From NCBI GenBank assembly GCA_903887485.1, contig CAISPV010000115.1:1-47044 (forward strand): 47,044 bases of DNA, given 5' to 3'. This document shows, piece by piece, positions 24,874 through 34,199 of the stretch; position 1 is the stretch's first letter; every line of letters begins with the position of its first letter. A model generated the notes under the pieces. The model had not been told where the DNA came from. It did no database searches and saw only the letters and a list, made by a program, of their open reading frames with translations. A program made the position numbers and the translations under genes. This DNA is from an uncultured Desulfobulbaceae bacterium. GTDB taxonomy: Bacteria; Desulfobacterota; Desulfobulbia; Desulfobulbales; Desulfocapsaceae.

Positions 24874-25726
24874 CTATTTTTTTCTGAAAGTCTTCGACAG
24901 TGCGTTCCCGCAGAGGATGGCCATTAACAAAGATTGATGGGGTGCCGTTTATCCCTGCTTTCTGGGCATCCATCATATCCTGGTCAACCTTTTGCCTGAT
25001 CTTGGGCGAGGCCATATCGCTCTTGAACTGGTCCATCTTAAGGCCAAGTTTGACGGCAATATCGTCAATAGCCTTATCATTAAGGGCTATATTGAGAGCC
25101 GGTAAAGCAAAGAGGGCATCATGAAATTCCCAGAATTTACCCTGTTCGCCGGCAGCAAGCGCGGCTCGGGCCGCCGGATCGGCAAATTGATGCATCCCCA
25201 GCGGTAGATTTTTCAGGACGATTTTAACGGTATCTGGATTTTTTTCGAGCACCTGCTCGAGAAGCGGCGAAACCTTGCCGCAGTGAGGTCACTGAAAATC
25301 CGTAAAAACAGCGATGGTCACCGGGGCCGTAGCCAAACCCCGAAAGGGCGAGCCAGCAGTGTTAATGTCGGCAACAAAGTCAATGTTGAGATCAGAAAAG
25401 GCCTTGGTCTCCTGATTGATGAGGAAGAGTTTTTCCCCGCGTGGCGCGATATCAATAGCCGAAACTCCTTTATCCACCGGAATTGAGCCTGACAGCTCTC
25501 CCAGATTGTCATAGACCAGCACAGTATGCTGGTCGGTCAGGATGAATACATGCTTCCCATCCAGGGAATAAACGATATCCAGCGGTTTTGCCGGAAGATT
25601 CCAGGTCTTTTCCACATTCCAGTCTATCTTGGATGGAGTCTTTGTGTTTACCGCCGCAAAGGCCTGGCCGGTGCAAAGGGATGCAAGGAGCAGAGCGCAG
25701 CCCGTTACTTTCTGCTTGTATTTCAT
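24842..25726 (-). CDS. DsbA-like thioredoxin-fold protein, candidate selenoprotein (UxxC)
   Basis: The frame is open for 294 codons if the TGA at 25289-25291 is read as selenocysteine. It would be residue 146 of FTDFQ-U-PHCGKVSPLL, where homologues have Cys of a CxxC pair. A signal peptide (MKYKQK...GQAFA) is followed by about 110 residues with propeller-like repeats (PLDIVYSLDGKHVF, AIDIAPRGEKLFL), then the DsbA-type domain with its helical insert and the cis-Pro segment GTPSIFVNG. The protein would act on thiols in the periplasm. Start ATG 25726 follows CGGAGGAAATTT. The codons after TGA stay in frame and keep family features to the end. A candidate SECIS lies directly downstream of the TGA. 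If Sec is not inserted, only the propeller-like half would be made. Confidence 0.85.
25245..25281 (-). promoter_or_regulatory. Candidate bacterial SECIS region of the DsbA-like gene
   Basis: Two hairpins follow the TGA. The first (25264-25281, starting 8 bases after TGA) has five GC pairs, GCGGC/GCCGC, and an eight-base loop AAGGUUUC with the GG near the usual distance for SelB recognition. The second (25245-25260) is a perfect TCGAGC/GCTCGA stem with an AGGU loop. Which one is used cannot be told from sequence. Confidence 0.55.
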
Positions 25727-26037
25727 AAATTTCCTCCGAGGTTGCATGATGTCATAAAAGAGATCGAAGCGTTTCTATTGGTAGAGATACTAAGAAAAAA
25801 AATAATAGTCGCTGTTACTGGATTTGGCAAGAAATGAATCTGCAAGCTTTGTAAATGCCTGATCTGACCCTGCGGAACAAATTGAAAGAGCTATTTCCGA
25901 ATAATGCACACTCATTTAGCCGCTTCCAAGTTGAATCTTTCTTGACTGCCCGAAAGATGTGAATTATTAGATAACACATTGAACTGAAGGTTGAAGGCGA
26001 AATTTGCATTTTGTCGTTTCAGCTTGTTGAAAATATT
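25727..26037. other. Intergenic gap upstream of the selenoprotein gene and tRNA-Leu
   Basis: About 310 bases with no convincing reading frame or hairpin. It must hold the divergent promoters of the thioredoxin-fold gene and the tRNA-Leu/tig transcript. Confidence 0.4.
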
Positions 26038-26121
26038 GCGAGGGTGGCGGAATTGGTAGACGCACTGGTCTTAGGAACCAGCGCCTTGTGCATGGGGGTT
26101 CGAGTCCCCCCTCTCGCACCA
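26038..26121 (+). tRNA. tRNA-Leu (anticodon UAG)
   Basis: An 84-base class II tRNA. The acceptor GCGAGGG pairs with CTCTCGC with one G-U; CCA is encoded. Anticodon stem CTGGT/ACCAG encloses loop CTTAGGA with TAG, and a variable arm GCGCCTTGTGC-like precedes the T arm GGGGGTTCGAGTCCCCC. It reads CUA and, by wobble, other CUN leucine codons. Confidence 0.95.
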
Positions 26122-26221
26122 TTTGTGTTAAAAAATTGAGCAAGAATAATTTGGATCCCCATTAGACTCGCCATGTTTTTTTAACGCCTTGGGAATAATC
26201 TCTATTGAAAGGATGTTAACG

Positions 26222-27547
26222 ATGGATGTTGTTGTTGAAAAACTCACTGATCTTACAAGAAAACTTACCATCACCTTGCCAAAAAGTGATGTGCAGAAAG
26301 AACTGAAAAACGGCTACGACAAGGTACAGAAGGATGTGAAGTTAAAAGGATTCAGGCGTGGCAAGGTGCCTCGTTCCATTGTCCTGAAAAGTTTCAAGCC
26401 GCAAGTTGAGTCCGAGGTAGCGGAAAAACTGGTTCAGGATACTTATTTTACCGCCATTGAGCAGGGAAAAATTGATCCGGTCGTGCATCCTGAAATCAGT
26501 GAACCACGGTTTAATGATGATGGCACCTTCACCTATGTGGCCATGATCGATACCAAGCCTGAATTTGAGATCGAAGGCTACAAGGGACTTGAGATCGAGA
26601 AACCCGTGATCACGGTAAGCGATGATGAGGTTGCCGCAGAGGTGGAGTCCTTGCGGGTTGAAATGGCCCCCCTGCGTTCCGTAGGTGATCGGGAGGTGGC
26701 GAAAGGAGATATCGCCGTTGTCGATTTTCAAGGGTTTCATAATGATAAGCCCATGAAAGAAGTAAAAAACGATAATTTCTCCGTAGATGTTGGTTCCGGT
26801 CGTATCAGTCCTGAGTTTGAGGAAAAACTTGTTGGGATGCGGAACGGGGAAGAGGCCAGCCACGAAGTAGAATTTCCAGCCAAATATCCCAATCCAGTGC
26901 TTGCCAGCAAGAAAGTGACATTCAAGGTCAAGGTCAAAGAAGTGAAAGAACGTATTCTCCCTGAGCTTGACGATGAATTTGCCAAGGATGTGGGCAGTGA
27001 ATATACGACTCTGGCGGAATTAAAAACCGCTATCCATGACCGCCTTCTTAAACAGAAAGAAGAAAAAGCGGATGGTGACCTGACTGATCGGATTATGCAC
27101 AAACTTCTCGACCTGCATACCTTCCCTGTCCCTATCCGTCTGGTACGCTACGAAGTGGAAGAGATGATCAAGGCCACGGTCAAGTCTTTGGAAGAAAATG
27201 GCCTGGACCTGGAGTCTGCCGGCATCAACCGTGAAGAGTTGGCCGAGCGTCACCGGCCAATAGCAGAAAAACGGGTCCGTGGTGACTTCATCCTGAAAAA
27301 GATTGCAGAAGTTGAGGCAATCAAAGTTAATGATGAGGATATGGATCGCGGGTTTAAACGTATCGGCGACCAGTACAATATGCCGGTGGCGCAAGTAAAA
27401 CAATATTTCGGCGGCAATCGTGACGACCTGCTTCCCTTTGTCAATGAACTGTTGAATGAAAAAATCCTCACATTCTTGCGGGCTGAGGCCAAGCTGATTG
27501 ATACCCCTGTTTCTGTGGCGGTTTCTACAGAGAACGCAGAGGCTTGA
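26222..27547 (+). CDS. tig: Trigger factor
   Basis: The ribosome-bound chaperone and peptidyl-prolyl isomerase meets nascent chains at the exit tunnel. The product of 441 residues has the ribosome-binding domain (VVVEKLTDLTRKLTI, with GFRRGKVPRSI near 45-55 as the docking signature), the FKBP-like domain (about 150-240) and the helical C-terminal arms. I chose ATG 26222 because it gives the standard N-terminus and AAAGG stands nine to ten bases upstream. It heads the block tig-clpP-clpX-lon, a common arrangement. Confidence 0.95.
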   Translation: MDVVVEKLTDLTRKLTITLPKSDVQKELKNGYDKVQKDVKLKGFRRGKVPRSIVLKSFKPQVESEVAEKLVQDTYFTAIEQGKIDPVVHPEISEPRFNDDGTFTYVAMIDTKPEFEIEGYKGLEIEKPVITVSDDEVAAEVESLRVEMAPLRSVGDREVAKGDIAVVDFQGFHNDKPMKEVKNDNFSVDVGSGRISPEFEEKLVGMRNGEEASHEVEFPAKYPNPVLASKKVTFKVKVKEVKERILPELDDEFAKDVGSEYTTLAELKTAIHDRLLKQKEEKADGDLTDRIMHKLLDLHTFPVPIRLVRYEVEEMIKATVKSLEENGLDLESAGINREELAERHRPIAEKRVRGDFILKKIAEVEAIKVNDEDMDRGFKRIGDQYNMPVAQVKQYFGGNRDDLLPFVNELLNEKILTFLRAEAKLIDTPVSVAVSTENAEA

Positions 27548-27593
27548 TGCAGTCAGTATCTTAAAAAAAGAGTGTGATCGTTAAATGATTCTT

Positions 27594-27640
27594 TTCGACT
27601 GCAGATGGCCGTTGCATGGCCGCTGCAGTCGAACTGTTTT
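27594..27640 (+). terminator. Terminator hairpin after tig
   Basis: TTCGACTGCAG (27594-27604) pairs with CTGCAGTCGAA (27623-27633), with an inner GGCC/GGCC pair, followed by CTGTTTT. Confidence 0.7.
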
Positions 27641-27690
27641 AAGCCGTTATTAAATATAATCGGAACATTGAAAAGCCGTGACCGGCAGAA

Positions 27691-27741
27691 GGAGCTGTAA
27701 CGAAATAGTCAGGATGAAAAGGTTATTTCGTAACGATTCCT
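27691..27741. repeat. Dispersed palindromic repeat, copy before clpP
   Basis: GGAGCTGTAACGAAATAGTC (27691-27710) and GGTTATTTCGTAACGATTCC (27721-27740) are imperfect inverted complements with the family arms. The right end abuts the clpP ribosome binding site (TAAGGAG), so the element lies in the clpP leader. Confidence 0.7.
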
Positions 27742-27755
27742 AAGGAGAGTGTGAC

Positions 27756-28370
27756 ATGAATCTGGTCCCTATGGTTGTCGAACAAAGTCCCCGGGGTGAG
27801 CGGGCCTTTGATATTTATTCCCGCCTGCTCAGAGAGCGGATTATCTTTCTGGGAACATCGGTAGGCGATGAGGTCGCCAGTTCTATTGTCGCCCAGATTC
27901 TTTTTCTGGAGGCCGATGATCCCGATAAGGATATAACCTTCTATATCAACTCTCCTGGTGGATCGGTTACGGCCGGCATGGCTATTTATGATACCATGCA
28001 GTATGTGAAATGCGATATCGCCACCTTGTGTATGGGGCAAGCGGCCTCAATGGGCGCCTTGCTGCTTGCCGCCGGAACCAAAGGAAAACGCTACGCCCTG
28101 CCCAATTCCCGGATCATGATCCATCAGCCCATGGGCGGATTTCAGGGGCAGGCCACCGAGATTGATATCCATGCCCGGGAGATCCTGCGGATGCGTGATG
28201 ATCTGAACCGGATTCTGGCCCATCATACCGGCCATCCAATCAAAAAGATCAAGACGGATACGGATCGCGATAATTTTATGAGCCCGGTCGAGGCCAAACG
28301 GTATGGCATCATAGATGAGGTGCTCTTGAAACGAAAAGTTTCGGACGAGGAAAAGGAAGATGGCCGATAA
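27756..28370 (+). CDS. clpP: ATP-dependent Clp protease proteolytic subunit
   Basis: ClpP forms the tetradecameric serine-protease chamber used by ClpX. The 204-residue protein has the N-terminal [20 protein letters not shown] segment, [11 protein letters not shown], the nucleophile S98 in GQAASMGA, H123 in HQPMGG and a conserved Asp in TDRDNFM. TAAGGAG precedes the ATG. It overlaps clpX by 11 bases, so the two are translated together. Confidence 0.97.
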   Translation: MNLVPMVVEQSPRGERAFDIYSRLLRERIIFLGTSVGDEVASSIVAQILFLEADDPDKDITFYINSPGGSVTAGMAIYDTMQYVKCDIATLCMGQAASMGALLLAAGTKGKRYALPNSRIMIHQPMGGFQGQATEIDIHAREILRMRDDLNRILAHHTGHPIKKIKTDTDRDNFMSPVEAKRYGIIDEVLLKRKVSDEEKEDGR

Positions 28371-29628
28371 GAAAAAAAAAGAAATCCACTCAAATTGTTC
28401 ATTTTGTGGAAAAAGCCAGGATGAAGTAGCCAAGTTGATTGCCGGTCCTGATGTCTATATCTGCGATGAATGTATCGCCCTGTGCAACGAGATTGTCCAT
28501 GATGACGACCAGGATGTGACTGCCCAGGCAGATGGACAAAGGCCAGCCGCCCTGAAACCGATGCAGATCAACGACCACCTGAACGAGTATGTCATCGGCC
28601 AGGAATTTGCCAAAAAAGTCCTCTCGGTTGCTGTTCATAATCATTATAAACGCATAGAGGCCCCGATGGATGATGGTCAGGTGGAATTGCAAAAGTCCAA
28701 TATCATCCTGATCGGACCAACGGGTAGCGGCAAGACCCTGGTGGCCCAGACCCTGGCTCGGGTACTGAATGTCCCTTTCTGTATGGCCGATGCCACCACC
28801 TTGACGGAAGCCGGTTATGTCGGTGATGATGTCGAAAATATCCTGGTTAATCTCCTGCAGGCGGCTGATTTTGATATTGAACGGGCGGAAAAGGGAATAA
28901 TCTATATCGATGAGATAGACAAGATTGCCAGAAAATCAGACAGTCCCTCGCTGACCCGTGATGTGTCAGGCGAAGGGGTGCAGCAGGCCTTGCTGAAAAT
29001 CATTGAAGGGACGGTGGCCTCCATTCCACCCAAAGGCGGCAGAAAGCATCCGCAACAGGAACTGGTCAAGATCGATACCACCAACATCCTTTTTATCTGT
29101 GGCGGCGCCTTTGTTGGTCTGGAAAATGTGGTGAAACGGCGCGGCGGCAAAAAATCCATCGGTTTCGGCGCCAAGGTGACCAGCGAAAGCAAGAAGAATA
29201 TCGGCGAACTCCTGGCTGGCGTCCAACCCGAAGATCTGTTGAAGTTTGGCCTGATTCCTGAACTTGTCGGCCGACTGCCGGTCATTGCCACCATGGAAGA
29301 GCTGGTGGAGAAAGATCTGATCCGAATCCTCCGTGAGCCTAAAAATGCCCTGGTAAAACAGTATCAGCGCCTTTTTGAACTGGAGGGGATCAAACTCTCT
29401 TTTACGGAAGGGGCATTGACTGCCATTGCCCAAAAGGCCCTTAAACGCAAGTCCGGGGCCAGGGGATTGCGCTCGGTGCTCGAAGCTGCCATGCTTGATG
29501 TGATGTATGAGCTGCCTTCAAAAGAGAACGTCGAGGAATGTGTGATCAGTGAACAGGTCATAACCGACGGAGAATATCCGGTCATTCTTTATGGCAATAA
29601 TGCGGATCAAAAATTGCAAAACAGCTGA
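28360..29628 (+). CDS. clpX: ATP-dependent Clp protease ATPase subunit ClpX
   Basis: ClpX unfolds tagged substrates and threads them into ClpP. The 422-residue protein has the N-terminal C4 zinc domain (CSFC at about 13-16, CDECIALC at about 35-42), Walker A GPTGSGKT (about 119), Walker [11 protein letters not shown], sensor regions and the IGF loop ([10 protein letters not shown]) that docks on ClpP. It overlaps clpP by 11 bases and is followed by lon after 50 bases. Confidence 0.97.
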   Translation: MADKKKKEIHSNCSFCGKSQDEVAKLIAGPDVYICDECIALCNEIVHDDDQDVTAQADGQRPAALKPMQINDHLNEYVIGQEFAKKVLSVAVHNHYKRIEAPMDDGQVELQKSNIILIGPTGSGKTLVAQTLARVLNVPFCMADATTLTEAGYVGDDVENILVNLLQAADFDIERAEKGIIYIDEIDKIARKSDSPSLTRDVSGEGVQQALLKIIEGTVASIPPKGGRKHPQQELVKIDTTNILFICGGAFVGLENVVKRRGGKKSIGFGAKVTSESKKNIGELLAGVQPEDLLKFGLIPELVGRLPVIATMEELVEKDLIRILREPKNALVKQYQRLFELEGIKLSFTEGALTAIAQKALKRKSGARGLRSVLEAAMLDVMYELPSKENVEECVISEQVITDGEYPVILYGNNADQKLQNS

Positions 29629-29678
29629 TTACTGAAGAGCGTTTTTTACCTTCCGGCTTGGCCGGTTCAGGATAAGAT

Positions 29679-32084
29679 ATGAAAGAAAAAGAGACCAAGT
29701 TGTATCCACTCATGCCTCTGCGTGATATTGTCATCTTCCCCCACATGGTTGCCCCTTTGGTGGTAGGAAGAACACGATCAATAGAGGCACTTGAAGATGC
29801 CATGGAGAAAAGAACCGAGATCTTCCTGGTAACCCAGAAGGATTCTAAAGTCGATGATCCAACTGAGAAAGAGATGAACTCAGTTGGAACCCTGGCGGTA
29901 GTCATGCAGCTTCTGCGTCTGCCGGATGGGACGATCAAGGCCTTGGTGGAAGGGAAACAGCGGGCCAAGATCGTCTCTTTTGTCGCCAGTGCGACCTTTT
30001 TGCAGGTGGAGGTGCAGGAGCTGCCGGAGACTGAAGACACTGGCGGTCAGATCCTTGCCTATGACCGGGAGTTACGCAAGATCTTCGATGAGTTCTGTGA
30101 AGCGACCAAGAAGCTCCCCAAAGAGGTGGTAAAATCCGTCAATAATATCGAGAAGTCCAGTAAACTTGTCGATGTGATCTGTGCCCATCTGCCGCTGAAG
30201 ACCGAAGAGAAACAAGAGGTCTTGGAATGTGATTCGCTGGTGCTGCGGATGGAAAAAGTCATGGAGTTTATCCACCGAGAGATTGAGGTCTCCGAACTGG
30301 AAAGGGATATCAATGAAAAGGTAAAAAAACGCATGGGCAAGATCCAGCGTAATTATTATCTTGGCGAGAAGGCCCGGGTGATTCAGCGGGAGATGGGGCA
30401 GAACGAAGACGGCCTCGACGAGATCGCCGAACTTGAGGAGACCGTCAAAAAGAAAGATTTACCGGTTGTTGCCCGGGACAAGGCGGTAAAGGAGCTGAAA
30501 AAGCTCAGAAGCATGCCTCCGATGTCGGCTGAGTCCACCGTAGTCAGAAACTATATTGACTGTATCGTCAGTCTGCCCTGGAAAAAGAAAACCAAGATCG
30601 CCATTGATATCAATAAGGCCGAGGTGATCCTCAACGAAGATCATTATGGCCTGGAAAAGCCAAAAGAAAGAATCCTGGAGTATCTTGCAGTTCAGGCCCA
30701 GGTAAAAAAAATCAAGGGGCCGATTCTCTGTCTGGTTGGGCCTCCGGGCGTTGGCAAGACATCTATCTGTAAATCCATTGCCAGGGCTATGGGCCGCAAG
30801 TTTGTCCGGCTCTCTCTGGGCGGGGTACGTGATGAGGCCGAGATTCGAGGGCACAGGCGCACCTATATCGGCGCCATGCCGGGAAAGATCATCCAGTCGA
30901 TGCAGAAGGCCGATGTGGCCAATCCCGTGTTCTGTCTTGATGAAGTGGACAAGATGAGCACCGATTTCCGGGGCGATCCCTCTTCCGCGCTTCTGGAGGT
31001 CCTGGATCCCGAGCAGAACAATACCTTTAACGACCATTATCTGGATCTGGATTATGATCTTTCCGAGGTCTTTTTCATCACCACGGCCAACAATCTGCAT
31101 GGCATTCCTTTGCCTCTGCAGGACAGGATGGAGATTATCCGCCTGAACGGCTATACGGAGGGGGAAAAGCAGAAGATCGCCGAAGGGTATCTAATCCCTA
31201 AACAGCTGGAAGCCAATGGCTTTAAACCCGGTGATATCCAGATTACCGATGGCGGAATCCTGGAGTTGATCCGGCGTTATACCAGGGAAGCCGGAGTCAG
31301 GAGCCTGGAGCGGAATCTGGCCTCTCTCTGTCGGAAGATTGCCCGGGATCGGTTGAAGAAAAAACTGAAGGACAAACATTACCGGATTACCGCCCAGTCT
31401 GTCCTGAAATATCTGGGAACCCCGATATATCGATTTGGCCTGGCGGAAGAACGTGACGAGATCGGACTTACCACCGGACTTGCCTGGACTGAGGTGGGTG
31501 GGGAGTTATTGCAGATTGAGGCGACCCTGATGCCGGGAACCGGCAAGCTGACCATTACCGGCAAGCTCGGTGATGTGATGCAGGAGTCTGCCCAAGCGGC
31601 CTTGAGTTATGTGCGTTCCCGAGCCCTACGCCTGGGACTGGAGTCAGATTTTTATCAAAAGCTCGACATTCATATCCATGTCCCGGAAGGGGCTATCCCC
31701 AAAGATGGGCCATCGGCTGGAATCACTATTGCCACCACCCTGGTATCGGCGTTGATCAAGGCCCCGGTGCGCCACGAGATTGCCATGACCGGTGAAATCA
31801 CCCTCAGGGGGCGGATTCTGCCCATTGGGGGCTTAACGGAAAAATTGCTGGCCGCCAAACGGGGCAATATCACCCATGTCCTGATCCCCAAGGATAATGA
31901 GCGGAATCTGGAAGATGTACCAGCCAATATCAGGAAGAGCCTGGTGATTGAGTGTATGGAGCATGTGGATGATGTCCTTGAGCGGGCCATTGTCCTCAAA
32001 GAGGGAGAGACACTTTTCAAAGACCTGCCGGTTCCTGTTGTCTATGGTGAGGTAACATTGCCTGCAGATAATAGCCGTCATTGA
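29679..32084 (+). CDS. lon: ATP-dependent protease Lon (LonA)
   Basis: Lon degrades misfolded and regulatory proteins in the cytosol. The 801-residue protein has the N-terminal LON domain (YPLMPLRDIVIFPHMV), a coiled middle, Walker A GPPGVGKT, Walker B PVFCLDEVDK and the C-terminal protease domain with the Ser-Lys dyad S679 (PKDGPSAG) and K722 (GGLTEKLLAAKRG). Size and domain order are standard. It ends the proteostasis block; two tRNA genes follow within 60 bases. Confidence 0.97.
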   Translation: MKEKETKLYPLMPLRDIVIFPHMVAPLVVGRTRSIEALEDAMEKRTEIFLVTQKDSKVDDPTEKEMNSVGTLAVVMQLLRLPDGTIKALVEGKQRAKIVSFVASATFLQVEVQELPETEDTGGQILAYDRELRKIFDEFCEATKKLPKEVVKSVNNIEKSSKLVDVICAHLPLKTEEKQEVLECDSLVLRMEKVMEFIHREIEVSELERDINEKVKKRMGKIQRNYYLGEKARVIQREMGQNEDGLDEIAELEETVKKKDLPVVARDKAVKELKKLRSMPPMSAESTVVRNYIDCIVSLPWKKKTKIAIDINKAEVILNEDHYGLEKPKERILEYLAVQAQVKKIKGPILCLVGPPGVGKTSICKSIARAMGRKFVRLSLGGVRDEAEIRGHRRTYIGAMPGKIIQSMQKADVANPVFCLDEVDKMSTDFRGDPSSALLEVLDPEQNNTFNDHYLDLDYDLSEVFFITTANNLHGIPLPLQDRMEIIRLNGYTEGEKQKIAEGYLIPKQLEANGFKPGDIQITDGGILELIRRYTREAGVRSLERNLASLCRKIARDRLKKKLKDKHYRITAQSVLKYLGTPIYRFGLAEERDEIGLTTGLAWTEVGGELLQIEATLMPGTGKLTITGKLGDVMQESAQAALSYVRSRALRLGLESDFYQKLDIHIHVPEGAIPKDGPSAGITIATTLVSALIKAPVRHEIAMTGEITLRGRILPIGGLTEKLLAAKRGNITHVLIPKDNERNLEDVPANIRKSLVIECMEHVDDVLERAIVLKEGETLFKDLPVPVVYGEVTLPADNSRH

Positions 32085-32144
32085 TTCTTTTTTCTTGACG
32101 ACAGCCGGGGTTCTTGTTAAAAAGATTTCCACGATTGATTGCGG

Positions 32145-32220
32145 GGGCGGTTAGCTCAGCTGGGAGAGCATCGGCCTTACAAGCCGAGGGTCACAGGTTC
32201 GATCCCTGTACCGCCCACCA
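32145..32220 (+). tRNA. tRNA-Val (anticodon UAC)
   Basis: A 76-base tRNA with acceptor GGGCGGT, anticodon arm TCGGC-CTTACAA-GCCGA (TAC), T arm ACAGGTTCGATCCCTGT and encoded CCA. Confidence 0.96.
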
Positions 32221-32247
32221 TTCAATTTTTAATTTTTTCAGTGTTAT

Positions 32248-32324
32248 GGAGTGGTAGTTCAGTTGGTTAGAATGCCGGCCTGTCACGCCGGAGGTCGCGG
32301 GTTCGAGCCCCGTCCGCTCCGCCA
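32248..32324 (+). tRNA. tRNA-Asp (anticodon GUC)
   Basis: A 77-base tRNA with acceptor GGAGTGG, anticodon arm CCGGC-CTGTCAC-GCCGG (GTC), T arm GCGGGTTCGAGCCCCGT and encoded CCA. It lies 27 bases after tRNA-Val. Confidence 0.96.
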
Positions 32325-32356
32325 ATTCAATGTCCAAGCAAGTCCGAATATGCACC

Positions 32357-32393
32357 AAAACCCGCTTCCTTACAAGGTTTGCGGGTTTTTTTA
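32357..32393 (+). terminator. Terminator after the tRNA pair
   Basis: AAAACCCGC (32357-32365) pairs with GCGGGTTTT (32381 on) and runs into a stretch of T residues. It closes the tRNA transcript just before the insertion-sequence debris. Confidence 0.8.
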
Positions 32394-32460
32394 TGTCCAG
32401 CGCTGTTCGATCAAATCCATTGAGAATCAACTCTTATCAGGGTAGGATTACGGGTAAAAG

Positions 32461-32545
32461 GGCTCTTCGACGTTTGGTGTGGATTTGCGAAAAACCATAT
32501 ATGGCACTGGTTTTCGGCCTGTCCGAATATAAAACACGAAGAGCC
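32461..32545. mobile_element. 85-base element with ISL3-like inverted ends
   Basis: GGCTCTTCG (32461-32469) and CGAAGAGCC (32537-32545) are perfect inverted ends of the kind found on ISL3-family elements. The 67 bases inside are too short for a transposase. It is either a miniature element or two ends left after an internal deletion. No 8-base target duplication is visible. Confidence 0.5.
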
Positions 32546-32566
32546 GTATCATTGTTGCCCGTGCCT

Positions 32567-33712
32567 TAGTGTTTACTTGCAAATGTTTGAGATAGTAATT
32601 CTCAATTGAGATCCTTTGACTTCTCGTTTACGCCACACAAAAGGCTTGGCGTTCTTTTGATAAACTTCAACAAAGGCTTTGATGGCAGCACATAGCTCAT
32701 CAACGCTTTGAAAGCTGGCATTCTTCAAGGCTTTTCGGGAAAGGATGCCGAACCATATCTCCACCTGGTTAAACCAACTTGCAGAAGTTGGTGTGAAATG
32801 AAATCTGACGTTTGGATGCTGGGATAAACATTCGTCGTTGCGCTTGTGAATGCAGTAATTATCGAGAATTACATGGATCTCTTTCTCGTTGCTGCCTGGT
32901 AGCTCCAAGAGCACCTGATCCATAAAGGCCAAAAACTCCACCCGCCTTTTAAGCTCGGTGGTCTGTGTATGAATGGCACCCGTGGCCATGTTGAGCGCCG
33001 CAAAAAGGTTCAAGGTGCCATGGCGCTTATAGGTGCTCTTGAGTCCACGGACGACTTTGCCGCTACTGCAGGCATAACCAGTTGTTCGTTCTAATGCCTG
33101 AATGCTTGGTTTTTCGTCCACCGAGATCACCAAAGCTTTTTCAGGCGGAGCCAGGTAGAGCCCAACAATATCAGCAGCTTTTTGGGCAAACTCTGGATCA
33201 GTGCTGACGCACCAGCTTCGTTGTCGGGCTAGACAAATGTTCTGTTTGCGAAGTACGCGCCGAACCGCATCGTCCGATGCACCAAGGCACTTGGCAACCA
33301 CCGGGCCGTCCCAGCATGACTGGCCGGGAGGAGGTGGCTACTCCAAGGTTTTTAAGACGCGTGCACGAAACTCTTCATCATATTTTGGGGCTTACCGGAT
33401 CGTGGCCGGTCGTATAACCCAGCAATTCCTTCAGCTGAAAAGCGGTTGCGCCAATCGATAATTGTGTTCAGACGCACTTTAAGGTCACTGGCAACCTTAG
33501 TGACAGATTCTCCGTCTAAAAGTTTGCAAATCATTCGTGACCGTTCCACTAAACGGGCCTCCATGCTTCTACTGACTGCCCATTCCTTAAGGGTTTGGCG
33601 ATCTTTGTCGTTGCATGGTGGAGGCAAGGCTTTTCTTGGCATAGGCGACTCCTTTCATGTAGAGAATGAAAGGAGCCTGCAATTTATCGTTTAGTTTTGC
33701 AAGCAAACACTA
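32567..33712 (-). mobile_element. IS630-family insertion sequence (inactive)
   Basis: The element is about 1,146 bases, with terminal inverted repeats TAGTGTTTACTTGCAAA at 32567 and TTTGCAAGCAAACACTA ending at 33712 (one mismatch). TA at both ends fits the TA target of IS630/Tc1 elements. It carries a single transposase gene, broken as described in the next entry. It sits against an IS21 remnant. Confidence 0.85.
32573..33642 (-). pseudogene. IS630-family transposase, broken by a frameshift and a nonsense codon
   Basis: The N-terminal helix-turn-helix part (ATG 33642, MPRKALPPPCNDKD...; LDGESVTKVASDL) runs to GRPRSGKPQ. At a CCCCAAAA run near 33385-33395 the family sequence continues in another frame as KYDEEFRARVLKTLE, then meets TAG where relatives have Gln before PPPPGQS. 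The catalytic part (DDE: VISVDEKP, HVILDNYCIHK, NQVEIWFG) is open from about 33340 to 32573. A programmed slip could explain the first break, but not the TAG, so the gene is most likely dead. Confidence 0.85.
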
Positions 33713-33956
33713 GAAGCTCTACAAGCGAACATCGCTGATCATTACGACCAACCTGACCTTTGGGGAATGGCCGCAGGTGTTCGGCGACGGCAAAATGACC
33801 ACTGCCCTTCTGGACAGGGTTACACATCACTGCGAAATAATCGAAACAGGCAACGAAAGCTGGAGAATTAGATCAAGAATCAATAACTGAAAAACACTGC
33901 CTGAGGGGGATCAATTTTGGACGCGATGGTGGGTCAATTTTCAATGCCGATTGACA
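33713..33956 (+). mobile_element. 3' end of an IS21-family element (istB end and terminus)
   Basis: Frame 33713-33890 encodes the C-terminus of IstB, the ATPase helper of IS21 transposition: [19 protein letters not shown], then [14 protein letters not shown] and a stop at 33888-33890. After it come GGGTCAATTTTCAATGCCG and the terminal TTGACA (ending 33956), a typical IS21 end. istA, the N-terminal part of istB and the other terminus are missing. The IS630 element abuts the broken side directly. Confidence 0.85.
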
Positions 33957-34003
33957 GTGCCGACCGCCGGGAAGCACGTGCTTCTAACCTGCCGGGCAAC
34001 TAA

Positions 34004-34199
34004 TCATCTCTCTTTTTTCTGATAGTCAAAGTGCTTGACGTGGCAGGGGAGGCATTTCGGGTTGAGCGCATGGTCTTGTTTCTGCAAGGTTTGATGGGCC
34101 CTGGCATGGCGCGTTGTCTGCCGGAATTTGGTTTGTACTGGATGGCAACTCTTACAGCCATCGTGACCAAGGAAGGGGGACGTTTAGCCTTTACTGGTC
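34004..34199 (-). pseudogene. Detached di-haem cytochrome tail of the UshA-like gene
   Basis: On the minus strand, just after the TAA of the UshA-like gene and in a different frame, a reading frame encodes HDGCKSCHPVQTKF, then TTRHARAHQTL and KCLPCHVKHFDY, ending at TGA 34004-34006. CKSCH and CLPCH are c-type haem sites, and the HxxAxQTL pattern is that of cytochrome c554-like domains found at the C-terminus of related proteins. A one-base loss in the AAATAAG region and a TAA in GGC-TAA-ACG separate it from the upstream frame. It has no start codon or SD of its own. Confidence 0.75.

Noticed and set aside
33352-33642. Programmed frameshift making an active IS630 transposase
   Set aside because: A slip at CCCCAAAA could join the first two frames, but an in-frame TAG before PPPPGQS remains, so the gene is treated as dead.
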